A stretch of DNA of 26,859 nucleotides from CAZVRZ01 sp964629965 (GTDB lineage: Bacteria > Chloroflexota > Anaerolineae > Anaerolineales > UBA4823), in contig CAZVRZ010000074.1 of assembly GCA_964629965.1 (NCBI GenBank), positions 1 to 26,859 of the forward strand, read 5' to 3'. Below, one piece after another: positions 1 to 9,526 of the stretch (its first letter is position 1; every line of letters begins with the position of its first letter). A model generated the notes under the pieces. It saw only the letters and a program-made list of their open reading frames with translations. It did no database searches and was not told the origin of the DNA. A program made the position numbers and the translations under genes.

Positions 1-1622
1 GCACCAAGCCCGATACGCTCAGCTACATCTCTCAGGCGCTCAATTGGAGTAGACAGAATATGCGCAAACCATGCTCCCACAAGCGAGACAACCAGGGCAA
101 CCATTAATGTGATCAATAAAGCGATCCGAGATTGTTGGTTAACAGGAGCAATAGCCTCGATCTTGCGCTGATGAACGATTACTTTCCACCCGAGTTCGGT
201 TGATCCCAATTCCTGATTTGGAGATTCGATCTTAGAGGCGCTTAGTAGAACCATATTGCCCTCATAGATTCCTTCTGCATAGATCGCACCATCGGCATTC
301 TGAAACAACTCTTCGGTGGCCAAATCAAGGTTATCAAGCTTTCCTTCGTGAATAATCTGTGAAGGATTGCCGCCAAAAACAATATCAGCTTCACCCCATA
401 CTCCCAGACCTTCACGAACTTCAGTAAATCCTTCTAGAACAGATAGATTATATGTGGTACGAATGATCCCGATCACTTCATTGGTTTTCCAATCCTTGAT
501 CGAGAGAGCCATCAAGATAGAATAAGTTTGGGTGCTTTCGTCAAACATTGGATTGCCAATATACCTTCCATTAACGTATGCTTGCTGCCACCAATCTTCA
601 TCCGCTTGATAATAATCTGATGTGCGTTCATTAGAAGCGACTAATCCACCCATACGATCTGTAATGAAAACTTCAACGTGTTCTGGAAAGCGCCGGCTAA
701 ATTCAGCCAGATCAATCGCGGTCTCATTCGTCAAACGGCTCACAATCAATGGATCACCTGACGCAGCACCCATCCAGGTCTTATCTTGTTTTTCCAGAAA
801 AGCGCTCGTCTCTTGCATATTTGCCGAATATGAAGCACTTGCAGCAACTATTTCATCTTGGGTGTTTTGATTTATAGATAGAGTCGTTAATAAATCCAAC
901 TGGTTTTTAAGAAGCTGTTCAATTACCGATGCACGAGAATCGGCAATCATTTTAAGTTTGGCTCCAATTTCTCTGGTTAATTGTTCCGAAGAAACATATT
1001 GGTTGTAGGTCGCAATGCCACCAATACTGCCAAAAGCAAGCGTTACCAAAACCATGATCAACTTTGTCCGCAGGTCAAAGCCCGGAAATTGCCGGTATAA
1101 AATCAGGATGAAGGATACCAACAGAAAAATATAAACTATAAAATTGACAATGGGAAAAGGGTTATCAGTCTTGACACCTGTCCAAAACATATCCGCTGCA
1201 ATTTGAACAAGCACAGAAAGAACGGCACCCAAAATTACCCATCGTAAATAGCGCGACGGAAGAGTTGTAATGGCAATGGCCACAGATATTGTGAGCGATA
1301 ACATGGCCGTCGTTAAACCGACGCCATACAGCACAAAATTCAAAACGATATCAATGATCCAAACCAACAACAACTGCAGTATCATCGCCATAATAATATG
1401 GCGACGACGTACCAGCCAGATACAAAACAATGACACAATAAAGAACATAGCAAACGCTATCGCAGACCGGAAATTTTTATAGCGGAAATAAGCCGTGAGA
1501 AAAGAATAGATACTCAAGCTGAGTGTTAAAGCAGCCATAACAACGGCGATCCAGAATGCATTGCGCAGACGGCGATCATCCATAACGTCACTATCTTTAT
1601 GATGATTCAATACATCAGACAT
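1..1622 (-). CDS. Membrane sensor: multi-TM N-terminus, Cache domain, HAMP (3' end cut by window edge)
   Basis: The reverse strand is open from ATG at 1622 to the left edge, giving about 540 residues with no stop. Residues about 22-190 contain several hydrophobic helices, a MASE-like multi-spanning region. A further helix follows (around LIMVLVTLAFGSIGG). Next comes an extracytoplasmic region of about 270 residues that reads as a double Cache sensor, with PYP-fold phrases such as VEVFITDRMGGLVASN and DWWQQAYVNG. A last membrane helix (IALLITLMVALVVSLVGAWF) leads into the start of a HAMP domain (TPIERLRDVAERIG). The output domain is outside the window: GAF domains, a kinase or a phosphatase are all possible. 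The start overlaps the stop of the upstream gene by 8 nt and has AGGAAAGA just before it, which suggests translational coupling. Role inferred: extracellular small-molecule receptor. The ligand is unknown. Confidence 0.85.
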   Translation of the reverse strand, partial: MSDVLNHHKDSDVMDDRRLRNAFWIAVVMAALTLSLSIYSFLTAYFRYKNFRSAIAFAMFFIVSLFCIWLVRRRHIIMAMILQLLLVWIIDIVLNFVLYGVGLTTAMLSLTISVAIAITTLPSRYLRWVILGAVLSVLVQIAADMFWTGVKTDNPFPIVNFIVYIFLLVSFILILYRQFPGFDLRTKLIMVLVTLAFGSIGGIATYNQYVSSEQLTREIGAKLKMIADSRASVIEQLLKNQLDLLTTLSINQNTQDEIVAASASYSANMQETSAFLEKQDKTWMGAASGDPLIVSRLTNETAIDLAEFSRRFPEHVEVFITDRMGGLVASNERTSDYYQADEDWWQQAYVNGRYIGNPMFDESTQTYSILMALSIKDWKTNEVIGIIRTTYNLSVLEGFTEVREGLGVWGEADIVFGGNPSQIIHEGKLDNLDLATEELFQNADGAIYAEGIYEGNMVLLSASKIESPNQELGSTELGWKVIVHQRKIEAIAPVNQQSRIALLITLMVALVVSLVGAWFAHILSTPIERLRDVAERIGLG

Positions 1623-3441
1623 TCTTTCCTCCAAGGTCTGTGGCATCCTGCATCGCCAAGCTGCTGGGATTCACTATCTGTATACCGGATTTTTCAACGT
1701 TTAAGGCCAGGCCCAATTCTCTTACCGCTGTTTCGAGCACGGCGTCGAACGTTTGCGCTTGTTGGATCTTTTGTCCAATCGTATTGATCAAGGCCTCGCG
1801 GTCAGCTTGGCGTTGCGCCATGGCGTATTGGCGAGTATTTTGAATAGCAACGGCTACCTGGTTTGCAATCGACTGGAGTAAATCGACATCTTGTTGATTC
1901 AATCCGTTCACGATGTTGTGTTGAATATCAAGAACACCGATCACAATCTCTCCTAAAGCGATAGGCACAGCGATTTCCGCCTTCGTGTCGGGCAAGAGAG
2001 GGTTAGGCAACCATTCCTTGTTCTGAGATGTGTCGGGAACTAGCACAACCTGCTTTGTGTCAGCAGCCAATCCTACAAGGCCACGTTTTGCAGGTACTTT
2101 ATGGCCGGCTTCCAGTAAAGTCTGTCCGACGCCACCAGTACCGCCCACTAACACCAGGTTTTCACGCTGCTCATCGAATACATAGATATGGGCATGATAA
2201 TAATTGAACGCCCTTTGAATCTCATCGACGACCGTCAACACCAACTGATGCTGATCAAGAATGGTTGATAATCGGCGGCTTACCTCGGCACTAGTTGCAA
2301 TAGCACGAGTACGATCAGCTACTTGCCTTTCTAGATTCTCAAGGACGCCGCCAAGCTTATCAGTCATTTCATTGAGCGAAGTGGCCACCTGGGCAATCTC
2401 CATTGGGCCAGTAATTTTGGCTCGCAGCGTTAGGTCGCCTTTCGCAATTTCGGCTGCTGTATTAGAGAGCTCGGCCAGAGGTGTCACCATTATCTTCTTC
2501 AGGAAAACGCCAGCTCGATTAATAACCAATAATAAAACAGCCAAGATAAGCACTGTAATTAACAAGCTAGGTATATTGGGATGGAGTGCATCAACAATCG
2601 GTTGTTCGGTTACTAAAGCCCAGCCAGGCACGCTGAGCAGAGTGTAGGATCCAAAGACAGACGAAGCAAGATTGCCACGATAAAAAATGCGAGAAACGAC
2701 ATCATCGGCAACGAGGGGAGTATGAAGCAGTTCATCAACAATATCTAAATCTCTTAGATTCTCACCACGTATAGTACGAGAGGAATCACCCGCCACAATC
2801 AAGTTACCCTGTTTGTCTACTACATAAATTGTCTCAGCCTTACTAGCCTCTAAACGATTTATTAGGTCCCATATAAATTTAATGTTCACTTCAGCGAATA
2901 ATGTGCCTTTTATTTTGCCAGTAACATCTATAGCTGGAATGGCCATCATAACAAGAGGTTCGTTGTTGGTCTCATCGATATAAACCGAACTGACAAATCT
3001 GTCATTCTCTTGTACTCCGGTCACAAAATCACTACCTGCCCGCTCGCGAAGATTGACTGACGAAGTGTCCAAGAGAGGGGAAGTAGTTGTGAGTTCATTC
3101 CCCTGCACATCGAACAAACCCAACTGACGAATCGCTTGATCAGGTTCTGACACCGCAATCAAGGCTTTATTTAGTTCTTCAGTGGAGATGGTTTCGTAAT
3201 TGATCAAGCGCACAGCAGTCTCCAATCGATCGAACTTTTGTTGAATAAAACCAACAATGGAATTGCCAGCATCTTCTGCGATAAGGCGTTGTTGGGTCGC
3301 CACCAGATTCTGTTGGGCCCTAAACAAGAAAATAAACTGAACTACAAAAGTAACAATGACAATCACCAGGCTGATAAATAATCTGGCTGTAGAAATAATT
3401 TTTTCGAGGCTTCGCGACCGTTTGGTTTCTTGTGTATTCAT
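1615..3441 (-). CDS. Cache-HAMP-GAF membrane receptor without a kinase domain
   Basis: This 608-residue protein has one N-terminal membrane helix (about 20-41). An extracytoplasmic double-Cache region follows (about 45-285; YVVDKQGNLIVAG and GWALVTEQP are typical phrases). A second helix spans about 290-312 and a HAMP domain about 312-368 (TPLAELSNTAAEIAKGDLTL). After a short coiled coil (ENLERQVADRTRAI) comes one GAF domain (about 390-540) ending AIQNTRQYA. The last 60 residues (REALINTIGQKIQQAQ onward) read like the opening helices of another GAF and then stop. No HisKA, HATPase, GGDEF, EAL or phosphatase motif is present, so output must go through a partner. Candidates are the hybrid kinase encoded just upstream or the receptor encoded downstream, whose start overlaps this stop. 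The ATG at 3441 was taken as start because the membrane helix follows at the usual distance; its ribosome site is weak. Confidence 0.85.
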   Translation of the reverse strand: MNTQETKRSRSLEKIISTARLFISLVIVIVTFVVQFIFLFRAQQNLVATQQRLIAEDAGNSIVGFIQQKFDRLETAVRLINYETISTEELNKALIAVSEPDQAIRQLGLFDVQGNELTTTSPLLDTSSVNLRERAGSDFVTGVQENDRFVSSVYIDETNNEPLVMMAIPAIDVTGKIKGTLFAEVNIKFIWDLINRLEASKAETIYVVDKQGNLIVAGDSSRTIRGENLRDLDIVDELLHTPLVADDVVSRIFYRGNLASSVFGSYTLLSVPGWALVTEQPIVDALHPNIPSLLITVLILAVLLLVINRAGVFLKKIMVTPLAELSNTAAEIAKGDLTLRAKITGPMEIAQVATSLNEMTDKLGGVLENLERQVADRTRAIATSAEVSRRLSTILDQHQLVLTVVDEIQRAFNYYHAHIYVFDEQRENLVLVGGTGGVGQTLLEAGHKVPAKRGLVGLAADTKQVVLVPDTSQNKEWLPNPLLPDTKAEIAVPIALGEIVIGVLDIQHNIVNGLNQQDVDLLQSIANQVAVAIQNTRQYAMAQRQADREALINTIGQKIQQAQTFDAVLETAVRELGLALNVEKSGIQIVNPSSLAMQDATDLGGKNV

Positions 3442-3504
3442 ACAGTTCGTCTCATTTTCTCAAAATAATTCCTAGAAAATTTGATCTTATCTGTTTTTGA
3501 GGCT

Positions 3505-6327
3505 TTATCTTTTGATTAAAGGTAATAGCAAGCTAAAACAACTACCTTCTCCCAGCTTACTATTTACCCGGATCTGACCTTTATGCTGCTCGATAATGGC
3601 TTTCACTATCGCTAGTCCTAACCCATTACCTTCAATATCCTTGGTTTCTTCAGAATTGACACGATAAAATTTATCGAAGATATGCGGCAGGGCATCTTCA
3701 GGAATACCGATCCCAGTATCCTGAATGCTTATCTCTACTATGCTATTTTTTATTTGGCTGGTTAAAGTGATCACGCCGCCTGAAGGTGTATATTTGATCG
3801 CGTTTCCAAGTAGGTTCCGTGCCACCTGCTGCAGGCGTAATTTATCACCTAAAACGCGGACAGAGTCTTCCAGGAGATTTGTTACTAACCTAAGCTGTTT
3901 CTTATCAACCTGAGCCTGAAATTCACCAGCAATTTCTCGCAGCAGTACATTGATCTCCACATGTTCTTTCTTTAGATCAGATTCCATTTCGATCCGCGCC
4001 ATTTCCAGGAGATTCAGCACAAGATCCTGCATCATATGAGCGGAATTACGAATTCGTCTTAAAAAATCTTGCTGCATCTCATTCAACGGCCCGACGCGCT
4101 CTATCAGATCACTATAACCAAGGACGGTAAAAATTGGGTTTTTAAGATCATGCGTAGCCGTTGCAAGGAATTCGTTTTTTAACTGGTTGATCTTCATAAA
4201 ATGGCTGACATCATGTAAGACAGCAACCTGGCCGCCTTCTTCGATAGGTGCTACCAGAGCCGAAAAAGTACGCTGGTCGGGCCAACGAATTTCACCCTTC
4301 TCTAATTTGCCGCTTTTTCGAGCCGTATCGATCAAATCGATTAATTCATCATATCCCTTATTGACAGGAAGCGGCCGATCGATGTGAACTTCGACATCAG
4401 TAAATAGCTGCTCTCCAGCAGGATTTACCAATTGCAGTTCATTTTTGGATGACATGACCAAAATGGCATCGGCAGCAGTTCGCAGAATTGCCGACATGCG
4501 CTTCTGCTCCTGTTCCACCGATTCAAATAATCCAATTCGCTCAATAACTATTCCAATCTGAGAAGCTAATGTTTCCAGAAGAACGCGGTCACTTTCCTGG
4601 AAAGAACTGGATCGCTGGCTGTGAATTGAAATTACACCGCGCACCTCATTATCCCATACTAATGGCACAGCTATACTGGAAAGTATCGGCGGCGAGCCTT
4701 TTCCAAAACGTTCACCGGTTCTTTCTTCCACAGAGCCCGAAAATTGAGCCGGCTGTCCTGTGACAGCGGCCTGTTGGGCAGCTATCTCCATTAACGAACA
4801 ACGGGGAGCACTCTCGCCGCCAGACATAGACTCAAGGGTGATTATTTCATCAATCTTTAGCCATAGCGCTACGGTCGGGTAAGGCAGGTGCTGACGAATA
4901 ACATCGGGGATATTTTTGAACAAATTGGTTGAGTGAGTGTATTGACTAATCTGATGGGTTAGCTGATTGAGCGCTACCAACTCATCAACACGTTTCTTTT
5001 CAATTGCATATAATTGCGCGTTCTCAATCGCTATCGCCGCCTGGCTGGCAATAGCCTGAAGCAACTTCATGTGTTCGGAAGTAAAATAACCGACTTTATC
5101 ATTCGTGATAGTAAGAACGCCCAAAACATCTCGACGACCTCGCAGAGGCATTAGGATTGCAGATTGGGACGGGTCATTTGGAATCTTTACCCAGTTGGGA
5201 TGGGATTGAGTATTCTCAATAATGATCGCCTCACGGCTGCTGGATGTTTGAGCTACCGGTCCATTTTGTAGTAATTTCTCTTTTACCTGTTCCCAGTTCC
5301 AGGGGGAAACATCGTAAAGTGAATGTACTTGTTGGGTGACCGTACCATCTGGATGGAAGATTACAAGATGACCATTCGACGCAGACATGGCGTTAACCGA
5401 ACGCTCTAAAATCGTTCGCGTCAGCTCTTCGACATCCAGCCTTTCTCCCAAATCTTTACTAAGTTCTGGCAGAACACCCAACTCTCTATTACGCAACCGT
5501 AAAGCATCTTCAGCATGTTTGACACGCAATTTGGTGCGAATACGCGCAGATAGTTCACGCCAATCGATAGGTTTCGTAACATAATCATCTGCACCTAGAG
5601 TTAATCCTTCTCGTACATCTTTCGCGGCAATTCGTGCTGCGGTCACAATGATTACCGGGATGTGACTAATCTCCGCATCTGCTCGCATTTCAAGGAGAAC
5701 CTCAAAACCATCCTTGTTGGGCATGTTCACATCTAACAAAACCAGGTCCGGAGATTCTTTGTGGATTTGCTTGAGAGTTTCTAGTCCATCCGTAGCAGTA
5801 ATAAAATCATAACCCTCGCTTCGCAAGCGTACAGAGAGCAAACGAACATTGTCCACATTGTCATCGGCGATTAGAATTTTGAATGGGCGTTGTGAAGCTG
5901 GGAATGAAGCCACATCGGGTTGAGGTCTGATATCCTGCAAAACCCGGGCTACGATCTCACGGATTTTCTCTGGTTGGACAGGCTTTACCAAGTACTCATT
6001 AATTTTTAACCTTTGAGCTGATATTTTTAATCCCGGCGTATCATATGCAGTAATAAAAATTATGTATGATGGTTCTTTACCATTAGCTTTTAGATTTTCT
6101 ATTAAATCTAAGCCATTCATTCCGGCCATCATGAAATCAGTGATTAATATATCCACGACAGCTTTATCAATCAGTTCCAGGGCATCCTCAGCACTTAATG
6201 CAGTTAGCACCTCCACAGGGGTCTCGAATTTACTCAGGACTCGAGCCAACATGGCGGCTGTGTTGGGGTGATCATCCACAACAAGGATACGAGTAGTTTG
6301 GGGAAGTTGCGTTTTTCTATTGTCCAT
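3505..6327 (-). CDS. REC-REC-GAF-GAF-PAS hybrid histidine kinase
   Basis: This is a 940-residue soluble sensor kinase with no membrane helix. Receiver 1 covers about 12-130, with acidic DD18-19, phospho-acceptor Asp64 (LITDF) and Lys115 (LVKP). Receiver 2 covers about 148-268, with DD155-156, Asp199 (LLDVNMP) and Lys252 (VTKP). Two GAF domains follow (about 290-440 and 448-600), then a short PAS-like segment (about 608-712). HisKA has phospho-accepting His726 in ATATHDLKNP. The HATPase domain has N-box Asn842 (NAIKYTPSGG), G1 DTGIGIP at 870-876 and G2 GNGLGLAIV at 900-908. Both receivers look active, and both lie upstream of the sensor and kinase parts. The protein therefore probably takes phosphoryl input and adjusts its own kinase, rather than acting as a C-terminal-receiver hybrid. 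It lies 72 nt downstream of the response regulator gene on the same strand and probably belongs to the same operon. Confidence 0.9.
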   Translation of the reverse strand: MDNRKTQLPQTTRILVVDDHPNTAAMLARVLSKFETPVEVLTALSAEDALELIDKAVVDILITDFMMAGMNGLDLIENLKANGKEPSYIIFITAYDTPGLKISAQRLKINEYLVKPVQPEKIREIVARVLQDIRPQPDVASFPASQRPFKILIADDNVDNVRLLSVRLRSEGYDFITATDGLETLKQIHKESPDLVLLDVNMPNKDGFEVLLEMRADAEISHIPVIIVTAARIAAKDVREGLTLGADDYVTKPIDWRELSARIRTKLRVKHAEDALRLRNRELGVLPELSKDLGERLDVEELTRTILERSVNAMSASNGHLVIFHPDGTVTQQVHSLYDVSPWNWEQVKEKLLQNGPVAQTSSSREAIIIENTQSHPNWVKIPNDPSQSAILMPLRGRRDVLGVLTITNDKVGYFTSEHMKLLQAIASQAAIAIENAQLYAIEKKRVDELVALNQLTHQISQYTHSTNLFKNIPDVIRQHLPYPTVALWLKIDEIITLESMSGGESAPRCSLMEIAAQQAAVTGQPAQFSGSVEERTGERFGKGSPPILSSIAVPLVWDNEVRGVISIHSQRSSSFQESDRVLLETLASQIGIVIERIGLFESVEQEQKRMSAILRTAADAILVMSSKNELQLVNPAGEQLFTDVEVHIDRPLPVNKGYDELIDLIDTARKSGKLEKGEIRWPDQRTFSALVAPIEEGGQVAVLHDVSHFMKINQLKNEFLATATHDLKNPIFTVLGYSDLIERVGPLNEMQQDFLRRIRNSAHMMQDLVLNLLEMARIEMESDLKKEHVEINVLLREIAGEFQAQVDKKQLRLVTNLLEDSVRVLGDKLRLQQVARNLLGNAIKYTPSGGVITLTSQIKNSIVEISIQDTGIGIPEDALPHIFDKFYRVNSEETKDIEGNGLGLAIVKAIIEQHKGQIRVNSKLGEGSCFSLLLPLIKR

Positions 6328-6399
6328 TCTGACATTATCTACCAGAATATCTTCATTAAAGTTAGATTATGGCTGCAATGGTTAGCAATAGTTAGTAAA

Positions 6400-7218
6400 T
6401 CATTTGACCAGTAACCGGTAACCAATCCCGCGGAAATTGTAGATCAATTGTTCTTCGAGCATGATCTTTTTTATAGATTGCCGAATAACGTGAATATGCC
6501 ACTTCGACAAAGCCCGCGCTTCTTGAATGCTCACTGTATATCCCTGAGCCTCTGAGACCAAAGTCTGATGGCTTACAGTGTCAGGTGAATGAAAAGCTAA
6601 AACTACTAAATAATCGAATGAAGAGGGAGGAAGATTCAGGTATGTGTTTTCCCAACGTGCCCGCTTGGATTGTAAATCTAAAGTCAAATAACCAATTGAA
6701 AAATATCGATCTTTATAGCTGGGAGAAATTCGCCCAGTTCGAGATTCCGATGAAGGCATTAGCTGTGGATCGCTATCAAGATTATCCAATTCTGTTTGTA
6801 GGGCAACTATTTGTTCCTGAATCTCTTTTCGCCGCAATTCTATTGAACGTTTCTTCAATATCATAGTTATTCGTTCAATCAGATTATCGGGCTGAATAGG
6901 TTTCAATAAATAATCTGTCGCCTCCAGGTGCATCGCATCGAGAGCTGTTTGCATGGTGCCATATCCGGTAAGAACAATAACTGGCAGCCTGGGAGAAGTA
7001 TTGCGAAGTTGCTGTAAAAGTTCGATGCCATTAATGTCAGGCAAACGAAGATCGAGGACAACAATATCGAAATCAATGGCTGCGATTCGCTGCAGGGCTT
7101 CTTCACCTGAAGATGCTGTTGTGACCAGCATGCCGGCTTTATGCAAAATGCGGCTGAGGGAATTTCTTAGATTAGCTTCATCATCAATAATAAGGATATT
7201 TCCAAATAATATACTCAT
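6400..7218 (-). CDS. Response regulator: NtrC-like receiver with OmpR/PhoB-type winged-helix output
   Basis: The protein is 272 residues long. Receiver residues 7-120 have DD12-13, phospho-acceptor Asp56 (VVLDLRLPDING), the switch Thr84 in VLTGYGTMQTALDAM and Lys106 (YLLKP). That wording is typical of NtrC/AtoC receivers. No AAA+ domain follows. Instead there is a charged coiled coil (about 122-150), a Ser-rich linker, and a winged helix (about 176-271) recognisable from YLTLDLQSKRARW, LPPSSFDYLVVLA and the terminal FRGIGYRL wing. This is the OmpR-type Trans_reg_C pattern, so it should bind DNA directly and not act through sigma-54. It starts 3 nt after the stop of the 3xGAF kinase gene, and its GGGGA ribosome site lies inside that gene's last codons. 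The two form a translationally coupled two-component pair. Targets are unknown; the operon's own promoter is a natural candidate. Confidence 0.9.
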   Translation of the reverse strand: MSILFGNILIIDDEANLRNSLSRILHKAGMLVTTASSGEEALQRIAAIDFDIVVLDLRLPDINGIELLQQLRNTSPRLPVIVLTGYGTMQTALDAMHLEATDYLLKPIQPDNLIERITMILKKRSIELRRKEIQEQIVALQTELDNLDSDPQLMPSSESRTGRISPSYKDRYFSIGYLTLDLQSKRARWENTYLNLPPSSFDYLVVLAFHSPDTVSHQTLVSEAQGYTVSIQEARALSKWHIHVIRQSIKKIMLEEQLIYNFRGIGYRLLVK

Positions 7219-7221
7219 CTC

Positions 7222-9501
7222 TTATCCCCATGTGCCAGCTCTGAGAACTGCTTTTTTCTCCAGGGGGATTTTTACATAAAAGGAAGTGCCTTGCCCCAGG
7301 TTACTCTCGACTTCAATTTCGCCTCCATGTCGGTGGACAATATCATAAGTGATCGCAAGTCCCAAACCGGTACCTCTTTCTTTTGTTGTAGTAAACGGGT
7401 CAAAAATGTATGAAAGAACATCTTGCGGAATCCCCGGCCCGGTGTCAGTGAATATGATAACTACTTTACGATCATCAACCTCATGAAATGTTTTTACAAA
7501 AAGGGTGCCACCTGTTGTCATAGCCTCGATTGCGTTGAGGCTTATATTTAAGATCACTTGTTTGATCTGGTCTTGCAGCATTGGGCAAGAAGGGAGGTGA
7601 CTATCTGGTACGAATTTAAACAACACATTATTTCTGCGTAAGTGGGTTGTCAATAGCTTTTGAACTTCTAAAATAAGATCGTTCAAAGAATGATATTGAT
7701 ATTCATCGCCGGTGGTGGGGCGGTATATTTCACGAAGACGGGATATAAGTCCTGCCATACGGTCGGCTTCATTCAGGGCAACCTGCAGATCATCTCGAGA
7801 TTGGGGTGTCAATGTGTCTTCATGGCTGATCAGGTAAAGCGCATTCTGAATGGCTTGTAATGGATTATTCAACTCATGGGCAACAGATGCCACAATCCTG
7901 CCAAGAGCAGCAAGCTTTTCTGATTGAACCAACTGCGCACGAGCGGCCTGTTCTTGTAGAAGCATGGTTTGTAGATCGGCATATAACATCATCTTATCGA
8001 TAGCAATCGTCAATTGATCTGCAACGGTTAACATGATCTGCAGATCATGATCGGTAAAACTATCGGGTGGTTTATGGTGAATGTCAAGCACTCCCAACAA
8101 GCGATCACCGGATTTGAGAGGAATCGCCATTTCAGCAATGGTTAATGGCAATTCAAGGTCAGGCGTAAAGAAAGGAAACTCACCCACATTATTTGTAACA
8201 AAGTGGTGGCCTGACTCATAAACATATCCGGGTATCCCTAGACCAGGAATCAAAACATCGCCTTGCTTTGCTTCTATATTCTGACGATTACTCATTTTCA
8301 AACGGATAAATTCGCTCGTTTTGTCCACGAGATAAATCCGGATGAAATAATAATTAAAGCGCTCCTGTAAAATAGAGATCACCCGTTGCAACAAAGAGGT
8401 CAAATCACCAGCCTCACCAATACATTGGCTAATTTGATAAAGGATATTTACTTCTTTTAGCCTGCGTTGGGTTGTTTCTAATAAACGCGCGTTCTGAAGT
8501 GTTAGCGCTGCCTGCCCAGCAAAGGAGGAAAGCCAGCCGGCATGTTTGGCGTGATAAAAACCAGGTTCGAACTTTGACAGTGAAAAGAAAGCCATAACGA
8601 TTCCCTGTGCACTAATAGGGGCACCCAACCAGGAACGTGTGTCAGGTAAGAATTTCAGAACCGGATCCGACTCTATCTCGGGATAAAACAACGGCTGTAC
8701 AGATACCATCATCTCTTTTAAACAATTGTAATCATCGATGTCCGATGTTATCCGAGGTGTTATTGACTTTGTTTCGACACAGTCTTTTCCGACCATTCTG
8801 GCAAGATGAACGTGTTCGTTTTCAACGATGAGTACACTAGCAATATCGTAGGGGATAACCCGCGCAATTTGTTCCAGGAACCGATCCAAAACACTATCAA
8901 GATCAGAGGAGACAACTTGTGCAAAACCAACCTGGCGAAGGGCTTCCGTAAGTTCTTTCTGGTCAAGTTCATCTTGCAGAATATTTCCTCTTTTGGTAAC
9001 AAGGACAACCTGTTCTCCCAGAGTAGATAACAGCCGTTCATCATTGGTAGAGAAGGTATGAGGTATTTCACTTTCTATGCTGAACAAGCCGATAATACCG
9101 GAGTCGGATTCAATTGGGGTAACCAGGAATGAACGATATATGTCACCCGAAGCAATGGGAGTATGAATTTTATCTAACGATGTATCAGATCTGGTAATAG
9201 TTTTTCCGGTAGCTAATACCGATTCCATAACTTCTCGGTCAAGGGGGAGCCTTAGATTATCGCACTCTCTGCTTGTGTTTTGATTTGCGATAGCTACTGG
9301 AACAAGAATAGTAGTATTTTCTCTCAATAAATATATAACAGCTTGATTGGCGCTATCAATCAACACACACGCTGTATCGGCAATGCGCTTCATGACTGAT
9401 GGCGCATCTAGGCCTTTGGCCAACATTTGACTGATCTGGAGAAGTGCCTTTACTTCTTCCAATTCGTTTTTTGAAGTAAGCAAGACTGGTTGATTATCCA
9501 A
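7222..9501 (-). CDS. Soluble 3xGAF sensor histidine kinase (NtrB-like catalytic core)
   Basis: This 759-residue protein has no membrane segment. GAF domains lie at about 15-170, 182-340 and 350-505. The third ends with the phrase AEMAIPLKSGDRLLGVLDI, also seen in sensors elsewhere in this window. A coiled coil leads to HisKA with His542 (VASVAHELNNPLQAI) and a HATPase domain with Asn656 (LNISLNAIEAM), G1 DTGPGIP at 686-692 and G2 GTGLGLAIT at 710-718. The HELNNPL signature puts the core with NtrB/ZraS-type kinases. The start is a TTG codon preceded by GGAGG at 7-nt spacing (9509-9513). The ATGs just upstream are out of frame, which decides the start. It is the first gene of the minus-strand signalling operon; the response regulator follows after 3 nt and is its probable partner. 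Signal unknown: a small cytoplasmic ligand of GAF domains. Confidence 0.92.
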   Translation of the reverse strand: MDNQPVLLTSKNELEEVKALLQISQMLAKGLDAPSVMKRIADTACVLIDSANQAVIYLLRENTTILVPVAIANQNTSRECDNLRLPLDREVMESVLATGKTITRSDTSLDKIHTPIASGDIYRSFLVTPIESDSGIIGLFSIESEIPHTFSTNDERLLSTLGEQVVLVTKRGNILQDELDQKELTEALRQVGFAQVVSSDLDSVLDRFLEQIARVIPYDIASVLIVENEHVHLARMVGKDCVETKSITPRITSDIDDYNCLKEMMVSVQPLFYPEIESDPVLKFLPDTRSWLGAPISAQGIVMAFFSLSKFEPGFYHAKHAGWLSSFAGQAALTLQNARLLETTQRRLKEVNILYQISQCIGEAGDLTSLLQRVISILQERFNYYFIRIYLVDKTSEFIRLKMSNRQNIEAKQGDVLIPGLGIPGYVYESGHHFVTNNVGEFPFFTPDLELPLTIAEMAIPLKSGDRLLGVLDIHHKPPDSFTDHDLQIMLTVADQLTIAIDKMMLYADLQTMLLQEQAARAQLVQSEKLAALGRIVASVAHELNNPLQAIQNALYLISHEDTLTPQSRDDLQVALNEADRMAGLISRLREIYRPTTGDEYQYHSLNDLILEVQKLLTTHLRRNNVLFKFVPDSHLPSCPMLQDQIKQVILNISLNAIEAMTTGGTLFVKTFHEVDDRKVVIIFTDTGPGIPQDVLSYIFDPFTTTKERGTGLGLAITYDIVHRHGGEIEVESNLGQGTSFYVKIPLEKKAVLRAGTWG

Positions 9502-9526
9502 GCGATAGCCTCCATGGAGCTCATTA

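Noticed and set aside
622..870. Plus-strand open frame of 82 codons near the left edge
   Set aside because: It is antisense to the Cache domain of the partial receptor gene, which has clear domain structure in its own frame.
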